This document shows, piece after piece, positions 29,810 to 38,931 of a stretch of DNA of 57,459 nucleotides (position 1 is its first letter; every line of letters begins with the position of its first letter). The notes below the pieces were generated by a model. The model did no database searches, was not told where the DNA came from, and was given only the letters and a program-made list of their open reading frames with translations. The DNA comes from Lachnospiraceae bacterium (lineage in GTDB: Bacteria; Bacillota; Clostridia; Lachnospirales; Lachnospiraceae): positions 1-57,459 of the forward strand of contig JAAVZI010000071.1 in the NCBI GenBank assembly GCA_022791575.1, given 5' to 3'. The translations under genes were made by a program, and so were the position numbers.

Positions 29810-30506
29810 CACTTTCCTCTGTCAAATCCAGAGCAACCTGCATATTCTCCATTCGATGATCTGCTGCACTGAGTCTTGGCATAATTACAAATGTCTTATC
29901 CTGATAGGAAATACTGATTTCCGCATTTGCATATTCCACTGAAGGATTACAGTATAATAAAAATGCTTCCTCCACCACCTCATCTGTCTGCACCAAATTC
30001 ATTCGCTGATCCTTTAACTCCATACGGTTCAGAGAAATCCGGCTTTCCTTGTATCTTGGTACTACCAAGTAGCATTCTGTGCCGCCATAATCCAGCTTTG
30101 GAATCTCGTTTAGACTTTCCTGTGGATAATCTGCAAAATATTTTTTATTAAAGTTCTGTAAATTTCGTTCCTGCGCTTCCTTTGTATTTCCCATGTAGGC
30201 TACCGCGCATACCTTATCATCTCCACTGGTAAATGGAAGCGCTGCCGCAAAGGTATTCCTTGCCGCTGCTTCCTCCTCGGCAGATCCCTCATTTGTTAAA
30301 ATCTCTGACTCTTCTTCATCTTCTCCCGGAGTCAAAACCACTGCATCTGGTGAAACCGTTGGCTTTGGCTGTTCAGTCTGGACTGGCTTTGGCTTTTTAT
30401 CCTCCGATGTTGATTTCTCAGAATTAGTGTTCCGGCTGCAGGCACAGCCAGACAACAGCAGGGCTGCGCTTAAAACCATTGCTAATATCACTACTTTTCT
30501 TTTCAT
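29802..30506 (-). CDS. lipoprotein of unknown function in the ydjG-like operon
   Basis: This 234-residue protein has a signal peptide and lipobox LLSG-Cys21, then a Glu/Lys/Pro-rich linker (about 25-85) and a compact domain (about 90-234: VCAVAYMGNTKEAQERN, ECYLVVPRYKESRISL). It should be anchored on the outer face of the membrane. I do not recognise the domain. AAAGGAGTCTGG precedes the ATG at 30506; an upstream in-frame ATG at 30527 lacks a ribosome site. It sits between the TPM-domain gene and the YdjI-like gene, so a role in the same envelope function is likely but unproven. Confidence 0.75.
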   Translation of the reverse strand: MKRKVVILAMVLSAALLLSGCACSRNTNSEKSTSEDKKPKPVQTEQPKPTVSPDAVVLTPGEDEEESEILTNEGSAEEEAAARNTFAAALPFTSGDDKVCAVAYMGNTKEAQERNLQNFNKKYFADYPQESLNEIPKLDYGGTECYLVVPRYKESRISLNRMELKDQRMNLVQTDEVVEEAFLLYCNPSVEYANAEISISYQDKTFVIMPRLSAADHRMENMQVALDLTEESVY

Positions 30507-30564
30507 CCAGACTCCTTTCTGCAGCATATTTTACTGCTCACTCTATGTGAACGCTGCCATATCA

Positions 30565-31404
30565 TTAAAACTTTCCTCCGCCTCCGGAACCTCCGCGGCT
30601 TCCGCTGCTGCTTCCACCGCCACTGCTTCCACCAGAAGATGATTCGTTCTTGGGTCTTGCTGTTCTGGTTGTATGCGAATATAGATACAAATCTTGATTT
30701 TCAGTCAGAACAAAACTTCCCTGCTTTACATATTCTCTCGCTGCAGGCTGTGGCTTTGCTGTATTCATTCTTATTTTCATAGATTGAACTATCCCAATGG
30801 CAATGGCCAGTGAAAGTATCATAGCTATTCCAAAATAAAGTAAGATACGTTTTGTTTCCTTTACTTTATTATCACTTCCATAAGCTTCTCCCTTATCATA
30901 TGCCTGAAAGAATTTTTCCAGATCATCTACATACCGAACAATTCCTTCTTCATACTTATCATCGCTCAGCTTATCGACCAACCGTTCTGATATGTACTCA
31001 AATCCATAATCGTTAACTGCCACTCTCGCTTCACCGACTATGTAAATATGCCAGTCACGCTCTTCCATACTGATAACAAGCAGAATTCCGCTGTCCTCTT
31101 CATCAAAGCCAAATTGTCTATCATAATAATAGGAGCTGGCAAATGCTTCTGTACTGTAATTCGGAAGAGTACTGTCATACATCTCATAATCCTGTACTGT
31201 CAGAATCCCCACATCCAGTTTATATCGTCTCGCAAGCTTATCCAGCTTTCTTTCCAATTCTTTTCTTACATCCCGCTCCAGCAGCTCTCCGTCATCTACA
31301 AGGCGCTGTTGAGCTGCTGCATTTACTTCTTCAACATTGATACAGGCTGGCAGCAACGTTAGAAGAAACAGCATAACCAGAATTCGAATCCAAATTTTCT
31401 TCAT
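30565..31404 (-). CDS. TPM-domain membrane protein (YdjH/YgcG-like)
   Basis: This 279-residue protein has a signal segment (residues 5-21, ending LLPAC, a poor lipobox), a TPM phosphatase-like domain on the outside (about 35-175: VDDGELLERDVRKELERKLD, GILLVISMEERDWHIYIVGE), a membrane helix near 190-210 and a Gly/Ser-rich tail (SSGGSSGGGSSSGSRGG). The tail and layout are typical of YgcG/YdjH proteins. The ATG at 31404 has AGGAGGTG upstream; a GTG three codons earlier overlaps that site. It lies 12 bases after the YdjG-like gene. Confidence 0.82.
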   Translation of the reverse strand: MKKIWIRILVMLFLLTLLPACINVEEVNAAAQQRLVDDGELLERDVRKELERKLDKLARRYKLDVGILTVQDYEMYDSTLPNYSTEAFASSYYYDRQFGFDEEDSGILLVISMEERDWHIYIVGEARVAVNDYGFEYISERLVDKLSDDKYEEGIVRYVDDLEKFFQAYDKGEAYGSDNKVKETKRILLYFGIAMILSLAIAIGIVQSMKIRMNTAKPQPAAREYVKQGSFVLTENQDLYLYSHTTRTARPKNESSSGGSSGGGSSSGSRGGSGGGGKF

Positions 31405-31416
31405 ATTGTCCACCTC

Positions 31417-32505
31417 CTACATCATAAACCATGCAATGAGACATGCCAATACTGAAATGATTGCAAAAAATCCTCCCAGAAATGCCCAGTATCTCCCACT
31501 GGAAACTGGCAGTTCCCCAATAAATTTTCCAGTCTGTCCATTCATGGCAAACGTATATATTTTATTCTGATATCTTGTATTCAACATCCAGACAGGCAGC
31601 AACGCATAACTAACCTTACCATCAAAAAAACGGATGTTATTTCGTTTAACAGAAACCGTACTATAACCCTTTACCGTCTCCCGCATCAACGTTTCCACAC
31701 TCGTCTGAATCCGCTTATTGGCCCGTGGCTTATTCTGCTCCGCATCTACGTCATACTTATCTGCCAGATAGCCAGACAGATATGCGGTATCAAAATCCAC
31801 CAGATCCTCGTAATGAAATGGTTCAATTGCCTCCATATAGGCATCGTCCATCTTGGCAGATCCGTCCGCCGGCACTTTCACAAATTCGACATTTCCGGCA
31901 CGATTCACCATAAAATAGTCTGTCTTGGTGTAATTATAATCACTGTCGCTCCAGCTTCTAACTTTGGTGGCATTGTAGCTGATACTAGCATCGGTGTCAC
32001 AATCATACAACCAGAAGGGTACATAGATACCCGTTATATTCTCCATTCTCTGTTCGTCCAGAAATCCTTTGGGAAGCAGCCACTTGCCTTTACAATTCTG
32101 CCGGAACGCTTGTTTCGCCTCTTCTTTACTCTTCTTGAAGGGCAGAACATAATCCGGCCGGAACATACCAGACAGCTGGCCTGGCATAACTGCCGGATTA
32201 TCACAATAAGGGCAGCGTGTTGCCGCAGTTGTAGCATCGCCTATAATCTCACCACCACAGGAAGGGCACATATAGCCACGCAATCCATTCTGTTCTCCCT
32301 CTCTCCAGTTTCCATTGCCGGAATCCGCTCCATATTCCTCCCAGCCAAAATTCTCTTCACGCTCACTTTCCAGCGCTTCATTATACTGTTTTACCGTTTC
32401 TACTGCAAACTGGGTATTACAGTACTCACATGTCATCTGCTGAGCCGAACTGTCAAACTTTAGGCCAGCGCCGCAGCAGGGACATTTGTATTCTTTCACA
32501 CTCAT
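31417..32505 (-). CDS. YdjG-like zinc-ribbon membrane protein
   Basis: This 362-residue protein has two N-terminal zinc ribbons (CPCCGAGLKFDSSAQQMTC with CEYC at residues 8-32; CPSCGGEIIGD with CPYC near 80-105), a long central domain (FWLYDCDTDASISY) and a C-terminal membrane helix pair (FLGGFFAIISVLACLIAWF). This matches B. subtilis YdjG, which with YdjH and YdjI forms a membrane complex linked to PspA. It is the first gene of the operon. AAGGAG precedes the ATG and a promoter lies 33 bases upstream. No pspA homolog is in the window. Confidence 0.82.
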   Translation of the reverse strand: MSVKEYKCPCCGAGLKFDSSAQQMTCEYCNTQFAVETVKQYNEALESEREENFGWEEYGADSGNGNWREGEQNGLRGYMCPSCGGEIIGDATTAATRCPYCDNPAVMPGQLSGMFRPDYVLPFKKSKEEAKQAFRQNCKGKWLLPKGFLDEQRMENITGIYVPFWLYDCDTDASISYNATKVRSWSDSDYNYTKTDYFMVNRAGNVEFVKVPADGSAKMDDAYMEAIEPFHYEDLVDFDTAYLSGYLADKYDVDAEQNKPRANKRIQTSVETLMRETVKGYSTVSVKRNNIRFFDGKVSYALLPVWMLNTRYQNKIYTFAMNGQTGKFIGELPVSSGRYWAFLGGFFAIISVLACLIAWFMM

Positions 32506-32537
32506 GCATTTTCTCCTTGATGGTAATTTTTATATAT

Positions 32538-32566
32538 ATTATACTAAACTATAATTGGAATTACAA
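32538..32566 (-). promoter_or_regulatory. sigma-A type promoter for the YdjG-like operon
   Basis: TTGTAA (32566-32561) and TATAAT (32543-32538) are separated by 17 bases on the minus strand. The AT-rich surroundings give many near-matches, but the perfect -10 makes this the best candidate. No SigW-like AAC...CGTA pattern was seen. Confidence 0.65.
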
Positions 32567-32610
32567 TCAAATTTATTAATAATTTATCTACTGCCGATAT
32601 TCTCATGATT

Positions 32611-33894
32611 TCATTCTACGTATTTTTTGCGAAGCTTTCTTATATTTTCAAGGAAAACTGGCTGATTCATATAAAGAAACAGTGCTTTACTAAATGCATA
32701 ATTCTGAATCAGCTCTGCTTCCTCTTTTTTAGAAAATACATTATAATATTCATCTATATAAACCTTTTCGAGAGAATAGTCTTTTACATTCATGATATAG
32801 CTACACAGAGAAAGAATTACATCAGCCTGACTGATGGATTGCTCTCTTTTTTCTGGATAGTGATTCTGTATATATTCTCGAAGCTCTCCGGCCAGCCAGG
32901 AATTTCCATTCTCTTCTATATAATAGCTTTGGCTGTTCTCTAAGATCTGAGTGAGTCTTTGATAAGGTACATCTTGATTTTCCAGCTTATATGGCTCTGC
33001 TTTTCCGCGAATGCCGTACATCGCATCCTCCAGCCCATACCGAACTGCCAGTGCAGCACAGTGCTCATCACGGTACATACATTCATAGATGGTGTCAAAA
33101 ACATTATTCAGCATTTTGGCAGCAAAATCCTCCAGCTGGTCTTCTTTGATATATTTCATAAAGAAATGAATTTGATTGCGGATGCTGTAATAATTTGTAA
33201 ATACTGCATTATTGCGGTTACTGGCTCCTTTGGTATGCAGTATTTTAGAGCGCCCGTAAACAGCAGCCCGATAGCCCGCCTGCTGAATGCGATAGCCCCA
33301 CTCCATATCATCCCAATAGATAAAATTATCTTCCGGCATAATTCCTGCTTTCAGAATAGCCTCTGTGCGGACAAGGACAGAACATGTTGCTACCGTATCA
33401 CAGAATACCAGTTCCGGTATAGTACCATCCTCAGGAACATTTGCATATAAGGTATCTACGATATAGTTCTCAAAATCAATATTCAAACCAAACTGCTGGA
33501 CATAATCCGGCTCTTCCATATGATAGACCCTTGAGCCTAATATACCAATCTCCTTATGTTCCTGCATACAATCCAGAAGCGAACGGACTGCAGACTCATC
33601 CACCAACACATCATTGTCCAGACACATGATATAGGGATGACCGGCCTTTAAAGCTGCCCTGATTCCACGGTTAAATCCACCGGAACCGCCGAGATTCTCG
33701 CTATTAATCAGCAATTGAAGCTGGCTTCCATAGCGCTTTTGTATTTCTGATACAGAATGATCGGTTGAAGCATTGTCTACTACATAGATACTATAATCAG
33801 AGGTGTCGGATTCCAGAACGCTTTGGATACAATTTAATACGTAGCTGCATTTGTTGAAATTACAGATGACAATTCCTATGGATGGTATGGACAT
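32611..33894 (-). CDS. family 2 glycosyltransferase
   Basis: This 427-residue GT-A enzyme has an N-terminal domain with IGIVICNFNKCSYV, VVDNASTDHSV, NLGGSGGFNRGI and the metal-binding CLDNDV, then YWDDMEWGYRIQQAG (ED/W-type acceptor motif). These resemble rhamnosyl- and galactofuranosyl-type transferases (WcaA/RfbF), but the sugar cannot be told. The C-terminal 150 residues are helical and unassigned. I chose the ATG at 33894 with AAAGGAG 9 bases upstream; the open frame extends 43 codons further to 34023 without a ribosome site. It has its own promoter and may serve the same surface glycan as the locus to the right. Confidence 0.88.
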   Translation of the reverse strand: MSIPSIGIVICNFNKCSYVLNCIQSVLESDTSDYSIYVVDNASTDHSVSEIQKRYGSQLQLLINSENLGGSGGFNRGIRAALKAGHPYIMCLDNDVLVDESAVRSLLDCMQEHKEIGILGSRVYHMEEPDYVQQFGLNIDFENYIVDTLYANVPEDGTIPELVFCDTVATCSVLVRTEAILKAGIMPEDNFIYWDDMEWGYRIQQAGYRAAVYGRSKILHTKGASNRNNAVFTNYYSIRNQIHFFMKYIKEDQLEDFAAKMLNNVFDTIYECMYRDEHCAALAVRYGLEDAMYGIRGKAEPYKLENQDVPYQRLTQILENSQSYYIEENGNSWLAGELREYIQNHYPEKREQSISQADVILSLCSYIMNVKDYSLEKVYIDEYYNVFSKKEEAELIQNYAFSKALFLYMNQPVFLENIRKLRKKYVE

Positions 33895-33946
33895 GGTTCT
33901 TTGCTCCTTTTCTTGTACAGTATAAATTCTCTCTTTCCTACTTAAA

Positions 33947-33975
33947 ATAATACCATGCTGCGGATAGATATACAA
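33947..33975 (-). promoter_or_regulatory. sigma-A type promoter for the GT2 gene
   Basis: TTGTAT (33975-33970) and TATTAT (33952-33947) with a 17-base spacer on the minus strand, about 55 bases before the start codon. It is divergent from the promoter of the surface-protein operon. Confidence 0.65.
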
Positions 33976-34107
33976 GCAGAAACGTTTTCGATTACTATGT
34001 AAAAGTCTCCAGCAGGGCAACAAATCTTTTGTTTACAAATAAAATTTACTGCCTCTGTATTTTCTAAAAATTATCTAAAAATTTTTCTATAATTAACAAA
34101 ATTATGT

Positions 34108-34136
34108 TTGACAATTTCTGCTAAACAACCTATAAT
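34108..34136 (+). promoter_or_regulatory. consensus promoter for the surface-protein operon
   Basis: Perfect TTGACA (34108-34113) and perfect TATAAT (34131-34136) are separated by 17 bases. The leader before the first gene is about 130 bases and contains a long AT hairpin. This is among the strongest promoters in the window. Confidence 0.88.
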
Positions 34137-34154
34137 TATACTAATCACTAAAAT

Positions 34155-34192
34155 TTAAAAACAAAAATATTTTCATTAATTTTTGTTTTTAA
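34155..34192 (+). promoter_or_regulatory. 5'-leader hairpin, 14-bp perfect stem
   Basis: TTAAAAACAAAAAT (34155-34168) pairs perfectly with ATTTTTGTTTTTAA (34179-34192) around a 10-base loop, close to the expected 5' end of the transcript. Such hairpins often stabilise abundant mRNAs; here that is inferred. It is not followed by a coding-region-facing U-tract of terminator type. Confidence 0.6.
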
Positions 34193-34274
34193 GTTTTTAG
34201 TTTTTATTCCTATCCGCCGATATAGTAGGTGATGGAATACAATTTCCAACAAAAGTAAGAAGGGAGGTTCTATT

Positions 34275-34808
34275 ATGTCCGGCAGCGGACAAACATCCAC
34301 TCCGTCAGAACCAAAGAAAAAGAACAAAGCAACCATCATTTTGTTAGTTGTTCTTATTGTTGTTGTTCTCGTTGCCGCAGGTGTTATTATTTATCTGTTG
34401 ACACGTGAGGATGATAAACCGGATGACGGTCCGCCAGATGGGAGGGGAACGGTTGTTACCGAAGACAACTTGGATGAGGTTCTAAAGGCTACACAGAATC
34501 CAGATGCCTATTATACGACTTCTATGTCAATTGACTGGCATTTCAAAGGTAAAAAATCATCCGACGCATTTGTAGAAAATGTAACGAAAAACAGCCGAAC
34601 CGTTTACTTTGATCTTGTCCGCACAGATACTGGTGAGATGATATATTCTTCCGCCTATATACCGGTTGGTAAAAAGTTAAACGGCGTAACTCTGGAAAAG
34701 GAGTTGGAACCTGGTACTTATGATACGATTATGACGTATCATTTAGTCGATGATGATAAGAAAGAAGTGGCTTCCTTATCTGTCGGCTTAACTATTTTTG
34801 TAGAATAA
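34275..34808 (+). CDS. single-span membrane protein of unknown function
   Basis: This 177-residue protein has a short Ser/Pro/Lys-rich cytoplasmic start, one strong membrane helix (residues 19-42: ATIILLVVLIVVVLVAAGV) and an extracytoplasmic domain with an acidic Asp/Pro linker (REDDKPDDGPPDG) and a beta-rich part (TTSMSIDWHFKGKKS, YSSAYIPVGKKLNGVTLE). I do not recognise the domain. GGGAGG precedes the ATG. It lies 46 bases before the secreted protein gene in the same transcript, so it may help anchor or assemble that protein. Confidence 0.82.
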   Translation: MSGSGQTSTPSEPKKKNKATIILLVVLIVVVLVAAGVIIYLLTREDDKPDDGPPDGRGTVVTEDNLDEVLKATQNPDAYYTTSMSIDWHFKGKKSSDAFVENVTKNSRTVYFDLVRTDTGEMIYSSAYIPVGKKLNGVTLEKELEPGTYDTIMTYHLVDDDKKEVASLSVGLTIFVE

Positions 34809-34854
34809 TTAGTAAGGAATCACTAATTAAAAATTTTTCAAGGAGGAACAAATT

Positions 34855-35853
34855 ATGAAATTAACAAAGAAAATTATCGCAGCAGTTGCTGCACTTTCCT
34901 TAACAATGGCTTCAACCGCTACTGTATTTGCAGAAGATACTATCACAGGTGGTGCAGAATATTTAAATACTACTATTTATAAAGTAACACTTCCGACAAC
35001 TGCAGGAATCACCTTTACTCTTGACCCTCAGGGTCTTTTAAATGCTACTCCTGGCGCTGATTTATCAACATTAACCGGTGCTGGTGATGTTAGTTCTTCA
35101 GGTGTTATGGTAGCTTATAGTGAAAGCTCTGTAGACGTAAAATGTAAGGCATCCTTCTATGTTGATGCTCCTGAGACATTAGCAGTAAGCGATGCTGCTG
35201 CTATTACTTCCGCAACTAATACCACAAAAGCTGCAGTTGGTCTTCAGATTAACTATGCTAGCAAAGATAATGGCAGTTATGCTAGTGATGTAAGCGGTGC
35301 AACCATCGCAACAGTAACATCACCTTCACAATTAGATGTTACTGCTACATCTGTAAATGCAGCCAGCGTAATTTCCCCGACACTTGCTAAAGTATCTTAT
35401 GTTGTTACAGGTAATGCAACTGATGGTTTTGAATATGTTAAAGATGATGATGATGAAGCTTCCATTCTTTATATGTATGTTGGTGGTAAAGTAACTACAA
35501 AAGCTGACTGGAGTGATTATACAGGCGCTGACAGCATTAAGCTGAAAGCTGTATTTACATTTACAAAAGTAGATGGTGGAGATTTAGCTAAAGATGTATA
35601 TGCTATGCTTGATGTAAAGACAGCTTCTATGTGGATTTCTGATGGAACTAATACAGTAAGTCCTGTAGCTTTCCCCGCAGGAACAGTATTTACGAATGTA
35701 AAAGCAAATGGTAATGATTGTGCGTTTACAACAAATATGGGATATCTCATTATTTCACAGCAGCAATTAACCGCTGCAGGTGCTTTTTCATCACCTTTAA
35801 CTGTTACATTTAATGCTAATGGAAAAGCTTATACTACTACTGTTACATTCTAA
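34855..35853 (+). CDS. secreted surface protein of unknown function
   Basis: This 332-residue protein has a clear signal peptide (KKIIAAVAALSLTMASTA, cleavage expected after VFA at residue 26). The mature protein is Thr/Ser/Ala-rich and beta-like, with VTLPTTAGITFTLDPQGL near residues 45-62, a segment pattern I associate with Clostridia surface proteins, and an acidic KDDDDEAS stretch. It has no LPXTG, SLH or choline-binding motif. The AGGAGG ribosome site, strong upstream promoter and terminator suggest high expression. It could be a surface-layer-like or fibrillar protein; function is unknown. Confidence 0.8.
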   Translation: MKLTKKIIAAVAALSLTMASTATVFAEDTITGGAEYLNTTIYKVTLPTTAGITFTLDPQGLLNATPGADLSTLTGAGDVSSSGVMVAYSESSVDVKCKASFYVDAPETLAVSDAAAITSATNTTKAAVGLQINYASKDNGSYASDVSGATIATVTSPSQLDVTATSVNAASVISPTLAKVSYVVTGNATDGFEYVKDDDDEASILYMYVGGKVTTKADWSDYTGADSIKLKAVFTFTKVDGGDLAKDVYAMLDVKTASMWISDGTNTVSPVAFPAGTVFTNVKANGNDCAFTTNMGYLIISQQQLTAAGAFSSPLTVTFNANGKAYTTTVTF

Positions 35854-35900
35854 TGTAATCTGTAGCTAAGTAGGTATTTAGTTATCACAAACTATTAAAT

Positions 35901-35945
35901 AATAGCCAAGCTTGGAAGCATGATCCAGCTTGGCTATTATTTTAT
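35901..35945 (+). terminator. terminator of the surface-protein operon
   Basis: AATAGCCAAGCT pairs with AGCTTGGCTATT around a 14-base loop, followed by ATTTTAT. It lies 48 bases after the stop codon. The remaining bases to 36069 hold nothing recognisable. Confidence 0.85.
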
Positions 35946-36069
35946 CTAAAATTACTGAGTCAATTATTTGTACTATCTTCGAATCATCTTTTATGTTACA
36001 AGTAAGACCTCTCGGATTTTACATACCTGTACTTAGTATCTCCCACTGTTTCTTTTTATATTTCCCAAT

Positions 36070-37449
36070 TTATACCTTCAACTCCTGATACATAATTTTC
36101 CCTGCTGGTGTTCTAGGTATTCTTTCAATTTTTATCACATGAATCAAATTTTTAGGGACTTTTATCACCTTAACACAATAATCCTTTATTTTCTCTTCAT
36201 CAAGTTCTCCTGTTGTATATATCGTCAAATGATTATCCTCTCCTTGACATGCTATTTCTACATCTTCATATTGATCTACAAGAAGCGATTCGACTTCATC
36301 CAAACTAATTCGATGACCTAATATTTTAATGAATCTCTTTTTTCTTCCTTTTAGAAATACACAACCATCTTCATCTAAAACAGCAATATCGCCGGTCTCA
36401 AATTTTCCTTGATGACTATCCTTTAAATTTAAGTCTTCTTTCTGTTGTGCATATCCTAAAGTAACACCAGGGCCATAGATTATTAATTCTCCCTCGCTGT
36501 TAATCATGCAGTTAGTTCCTGGAACCGGAATACCTATACTCCCAATCTTTTCTTCAGACATATTATCTGGCAAAAGTGTAACAACACCCGTTGCCTCTGT
36601 CAATCCCAGAAAAATATACAGCCTTTGTCCCATTTCATGCAACGCTTTACTAAAAAGCTTTTGATTTTCCTCTGATAATTTTCCACCTGCCTGTGTCATA
36701 AACCGGAAATCTGGATATTTCTGCTTTAAAAATCCAATCTGTTTTAACATATCAAAAACAAACGGCACACCACTTAAGTTTGTGACATTATGATTTCTAA
36801 ATGCTTTCCAAAATTCCGTATCAAACAATCCCCTATCTGTAACCAAAATAGAAGCTCCCCGTAACCAATGTGTGTGTAAAATAACTAACCCATACGCATG
36901 ATACAAAGGCGTTACTGTAATTGCTTTATCGTCCTCTTTTAAATCAACTGCATCAATTAAAGCTTGTGAGGTATATCGTATATTTTCATAAGAAAGTCTT
37001 ACCATTTTAGGACTGCCTGTGCTTCCAGAAGTTGTCAATAATAAGGCCAGCTCACGATCAATCGCATATAATTGATAGTCCAACTTTACACAAACATAAT
37101 CCCCACATGTCAAAACTATTTCCTGAGCTATAGCAAGTTTGCTGATGACTTCTGTTTTACCCCAAACAAATTGAGGCTCGTAAAGCTCCAATATTCGCAT
37201 AATAAATTCCTCTTCTGTTGATTTATCAAGCAATATAGGAACTACACGGTTATTCAGCATACAGTAATAAAAACTTACCGTATCAATATGATAATCCCCC
37301 AATATTAAAATAACACTTCTTTCTGGAATTATTTTCGCATAGGTTCTGCTTAATTCTTCTAAGTCGAAATAGGTTTTAACAACGCCATATTCATCTTCAA
37401 TTGCACTCCTATTCAAATGCTCTGTAGCCGTATCCTTATTCAAAAACAT
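36070..37449 (-). CDS. AMP-forming acyl/aminoacyl ligase
   Basis: This 459-residue ANL-superfamily enzyme has the phosphate-binding core TTSGSTGSPK at residues 139-148, LGLTEATGVVTLLPDN (A5 region), ETGDIAVLDEDGCVFLKGR (A7/A8) and the catalytic lysine in TPAGKIMYQ near the C-terminus. It should adenylate a carboxylate and load it on a carrier. It overlaps the stop codon of the acyl carrier protein gene (TAATG), which names the likely carrier. The acid cannot be predicted. AAAGGAG precedes the ATG. It is the last gene of the 36070-45584 run. Confidence 0.88.
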   Translation of the reverse strand: MFLNKDTATEHLNRSAIEDEYGVVKTYFDLEELSRTYAKIIPERSVILILGDYHIDTVSFYYCMLNNRVVPILLDKSTEEEFIMRILELYEPQFVWGKTEVISKLAIAQEIVLTCGDYVCVKLDYQLYAIDRELALLLTTSGSTGSPKMVRLSYENIRYTSQALIDAVDLKEDDKAITVTPLYHAYGLVILHTHWLRGASILVTDRGLFDTEFWKAFRNHNVTNLSGVPFVFDMLKQIGFLKQKYPDFRFMTQAGGKLSEENQKLFSKALHEMGQRLYIFLGLTEATGVVTLLPDNMSEEKIGSIGIPVPGTNCMINSEGELIIYGPGVTLGYAQQKEDLNLKDSHQGKFETGDIAVLDEDGCVFLKGRKKRFIKILGHRISLDEVESLLVDQYEDVEIACQGEDNHLTIYTTGELDEEKIKDYCVKVIKVPKNLIHVIKIERIPRTPAGKIMYQELKV

Positions 37450-37673
37450 TATGATCTCCTTTCAATAACTAACTGTAATAAATCACGCATAGTTTCTATA
37501 CCAGATATATCTTCGACACTTATTTCTGCTTGATAACGTTCGGACATCTCAACCATAAAATTCATTATCATAAAAGAATTCCATTCTACTACATCCTCGA
37601 TTTTTTTTGAAATTTGATCCTCTTGAATCTCTACTTCGAAAATCTCATTAATCAGCTCTTCTGCTGCTTTCAT
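37449..37673 (-). CDS. acyl carrier protein
   Basis: This 74-residue acidic four-helix protein carries its phosphopantetheine attachment serine at residue 33, in the segment VVEWNSFMIMNF (the common DSL is replaced by NSF). It is a dedicated carrier rather than the fatty-acid AcpP, judging by its position directly before an AMP ligase and after a WcbI-like gene. AAGGAG precedes the ATG. Confidence 0.85.
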   Translation of the reverse strand: MKAAEELINEIFEVEIQEDQISKKIEDVVEWNSFMIMNFMVEMSERYQAEISVEDISGIETMRDLLQLVIERRS

Positions 37674-37687
37674 TATAACACTCTCCT

Positions 37688-38869
37688 TTATGGTAATAGC
37701 TTTTCACTTTTTAAACGTCTAATAGCACTGCTGTATTCTACATACTTTTCTACAAATTCACAAACACTTATTTTTTTCCAGCCATTATATGTATATAAAT
37801 CTAATATTTCATTCATCACATCCCACTCTAAACCAAGAATCTTGGCAGTTGATGGATAAATCAAGTGTTGTGAACATTTCATTAATGGCTCGTCTATTAT
37901 ATTCAATGTATCATCTACATCTAGCTTTTCCAGCACCTGTCGCGCATAATAAATTAAAATTTCATTTTCCATATGCCCTTCATTGCGAAATAGACGCCTT
38001 TTTTGAAAATTTTCCTGTATATAATCTGCAAAACGAAACTCACCCTGCTGCTCTTGAAAGCGAAAACGTTTCCATTCATTCTCAAGATACGATTCCAAAA
38101 ACTGTTCATCATAAATATCAGTATGGTATAGACTATCTAAAATATCAGCAACACTCATTCCTTGATCAATACATTGGTTTAACCAGCTATCGCCATAAGA
38201 AAATGGTGTATAATTATATCCATCACATTTAATTGCATAAGGGTTCATTTCATTAAACATCCGCTGACTCTGTGGAAAATATCCTCCAAAATAAATAATC
38301 GGCAAACATAAAGTTTTTCCTTTCTTGGGCAGCCGAGATAATACAGCTTCATTCATCCTGGAACTTTCCGGAGAGGCAGCAAAATTATATATTAGCAAAT
38401 CACATTTTGTTATAATGTATTGAAATCTCATATTCCCATATACACTACTAATTAAATAATTTGCATAATAAAAAACCTCGTATCTTTCAGTAAATTCTTT
38501 TGATTGTCTCAAACATTCACTAATTCCCCTAAGATGACATATCCCATATAATAATGCTATTTTTTTCTCACTCCATAAAATATCAGCTAATTGATAATCA
38601 ATAAAATCCTTAAATGGCTGATACCCCAACAGCATTAACTGTTCTGCGATGTTATCATAATCATTACTACAGATAATAATAAGATCTTCCTGTCCCATTT
38701 TGGCTTCTGGTCTTTTTACTTTATATTCTACCCCTTCTTCCGGAGAGAAAAAAAGCTCTTTTTTATTATTTGAAATAGCATATCCTATTTGAACTTGCTT
38801 TTTATATCTATTATAAAATTGAACAGCTGTTTTTCCACATCCGAATATATTAATGTGCCTTCTATCCAT
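37688..38869 (-). CDS. WcbI-like polysaccharide biosynthesis protein with N-terminal Rossmann module
   Basis: This 393-residue protein has residues 5-95 as a Rossmann-like module (INIFGCGKTAVQFYNRY, then LIIICSNDYDNIAEQL) and about 105-340 resembling WcbI (LLYGICHLRGISECL, ISSVYGNMRFQ, PIIYFGGYFPQSQRM). WcbI acts in Burkholderia capsule synthesis and has been proposed to be a CoA-dependent acyl-type enzyme. Here the usual GNCQ-type start of the family reads GICH. With the adjacent carrier protein and ligase, an acyl or related transfer to a glycan is a reasonable inference. AAGGAG precedes the ATG. Confidence 0.68.
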   Translation of the reverse strand: MDRRHINIFGCGKTAVQFYNRYKKQVQIGYAISNNKKELFFSPEEGVEYKVKRPEAKMGQEDLIIICSNDYDNIAEQLMLLGYQPFKDFIDYQLADILWSEKKIALLYGICHLRGISECLRQSKEFTERYEVFYYANYLISSVYGNMRFQYIITKCDLLIYNFAASPESSRMNEAVLSRLPKKGKTLCLPIIYFGGYFPQSQRMFNEMNPYAIKCDGYNYTPFSYGDSWLNQCIDQGMSVADILDSLYHTDIYDEQFLESYLENEWKRFRFQEQQGEFRFADYIQENFQKRRLFRNEGHMENEILIYYARQVLEKLDVDDTLNIIDEPLMKCSQHLIYPSTAKILGLEWDVMNEILDLYTYNGWKKISVCEFVEKYVEYSSAIRRLKSEKLLP

Positions 38870-38931
38870 ATCTTTTCCACTCCTTATATTATTTTTAATT
38901 TACTCAATTTTTCTCAGATAACCTTCTTTCG

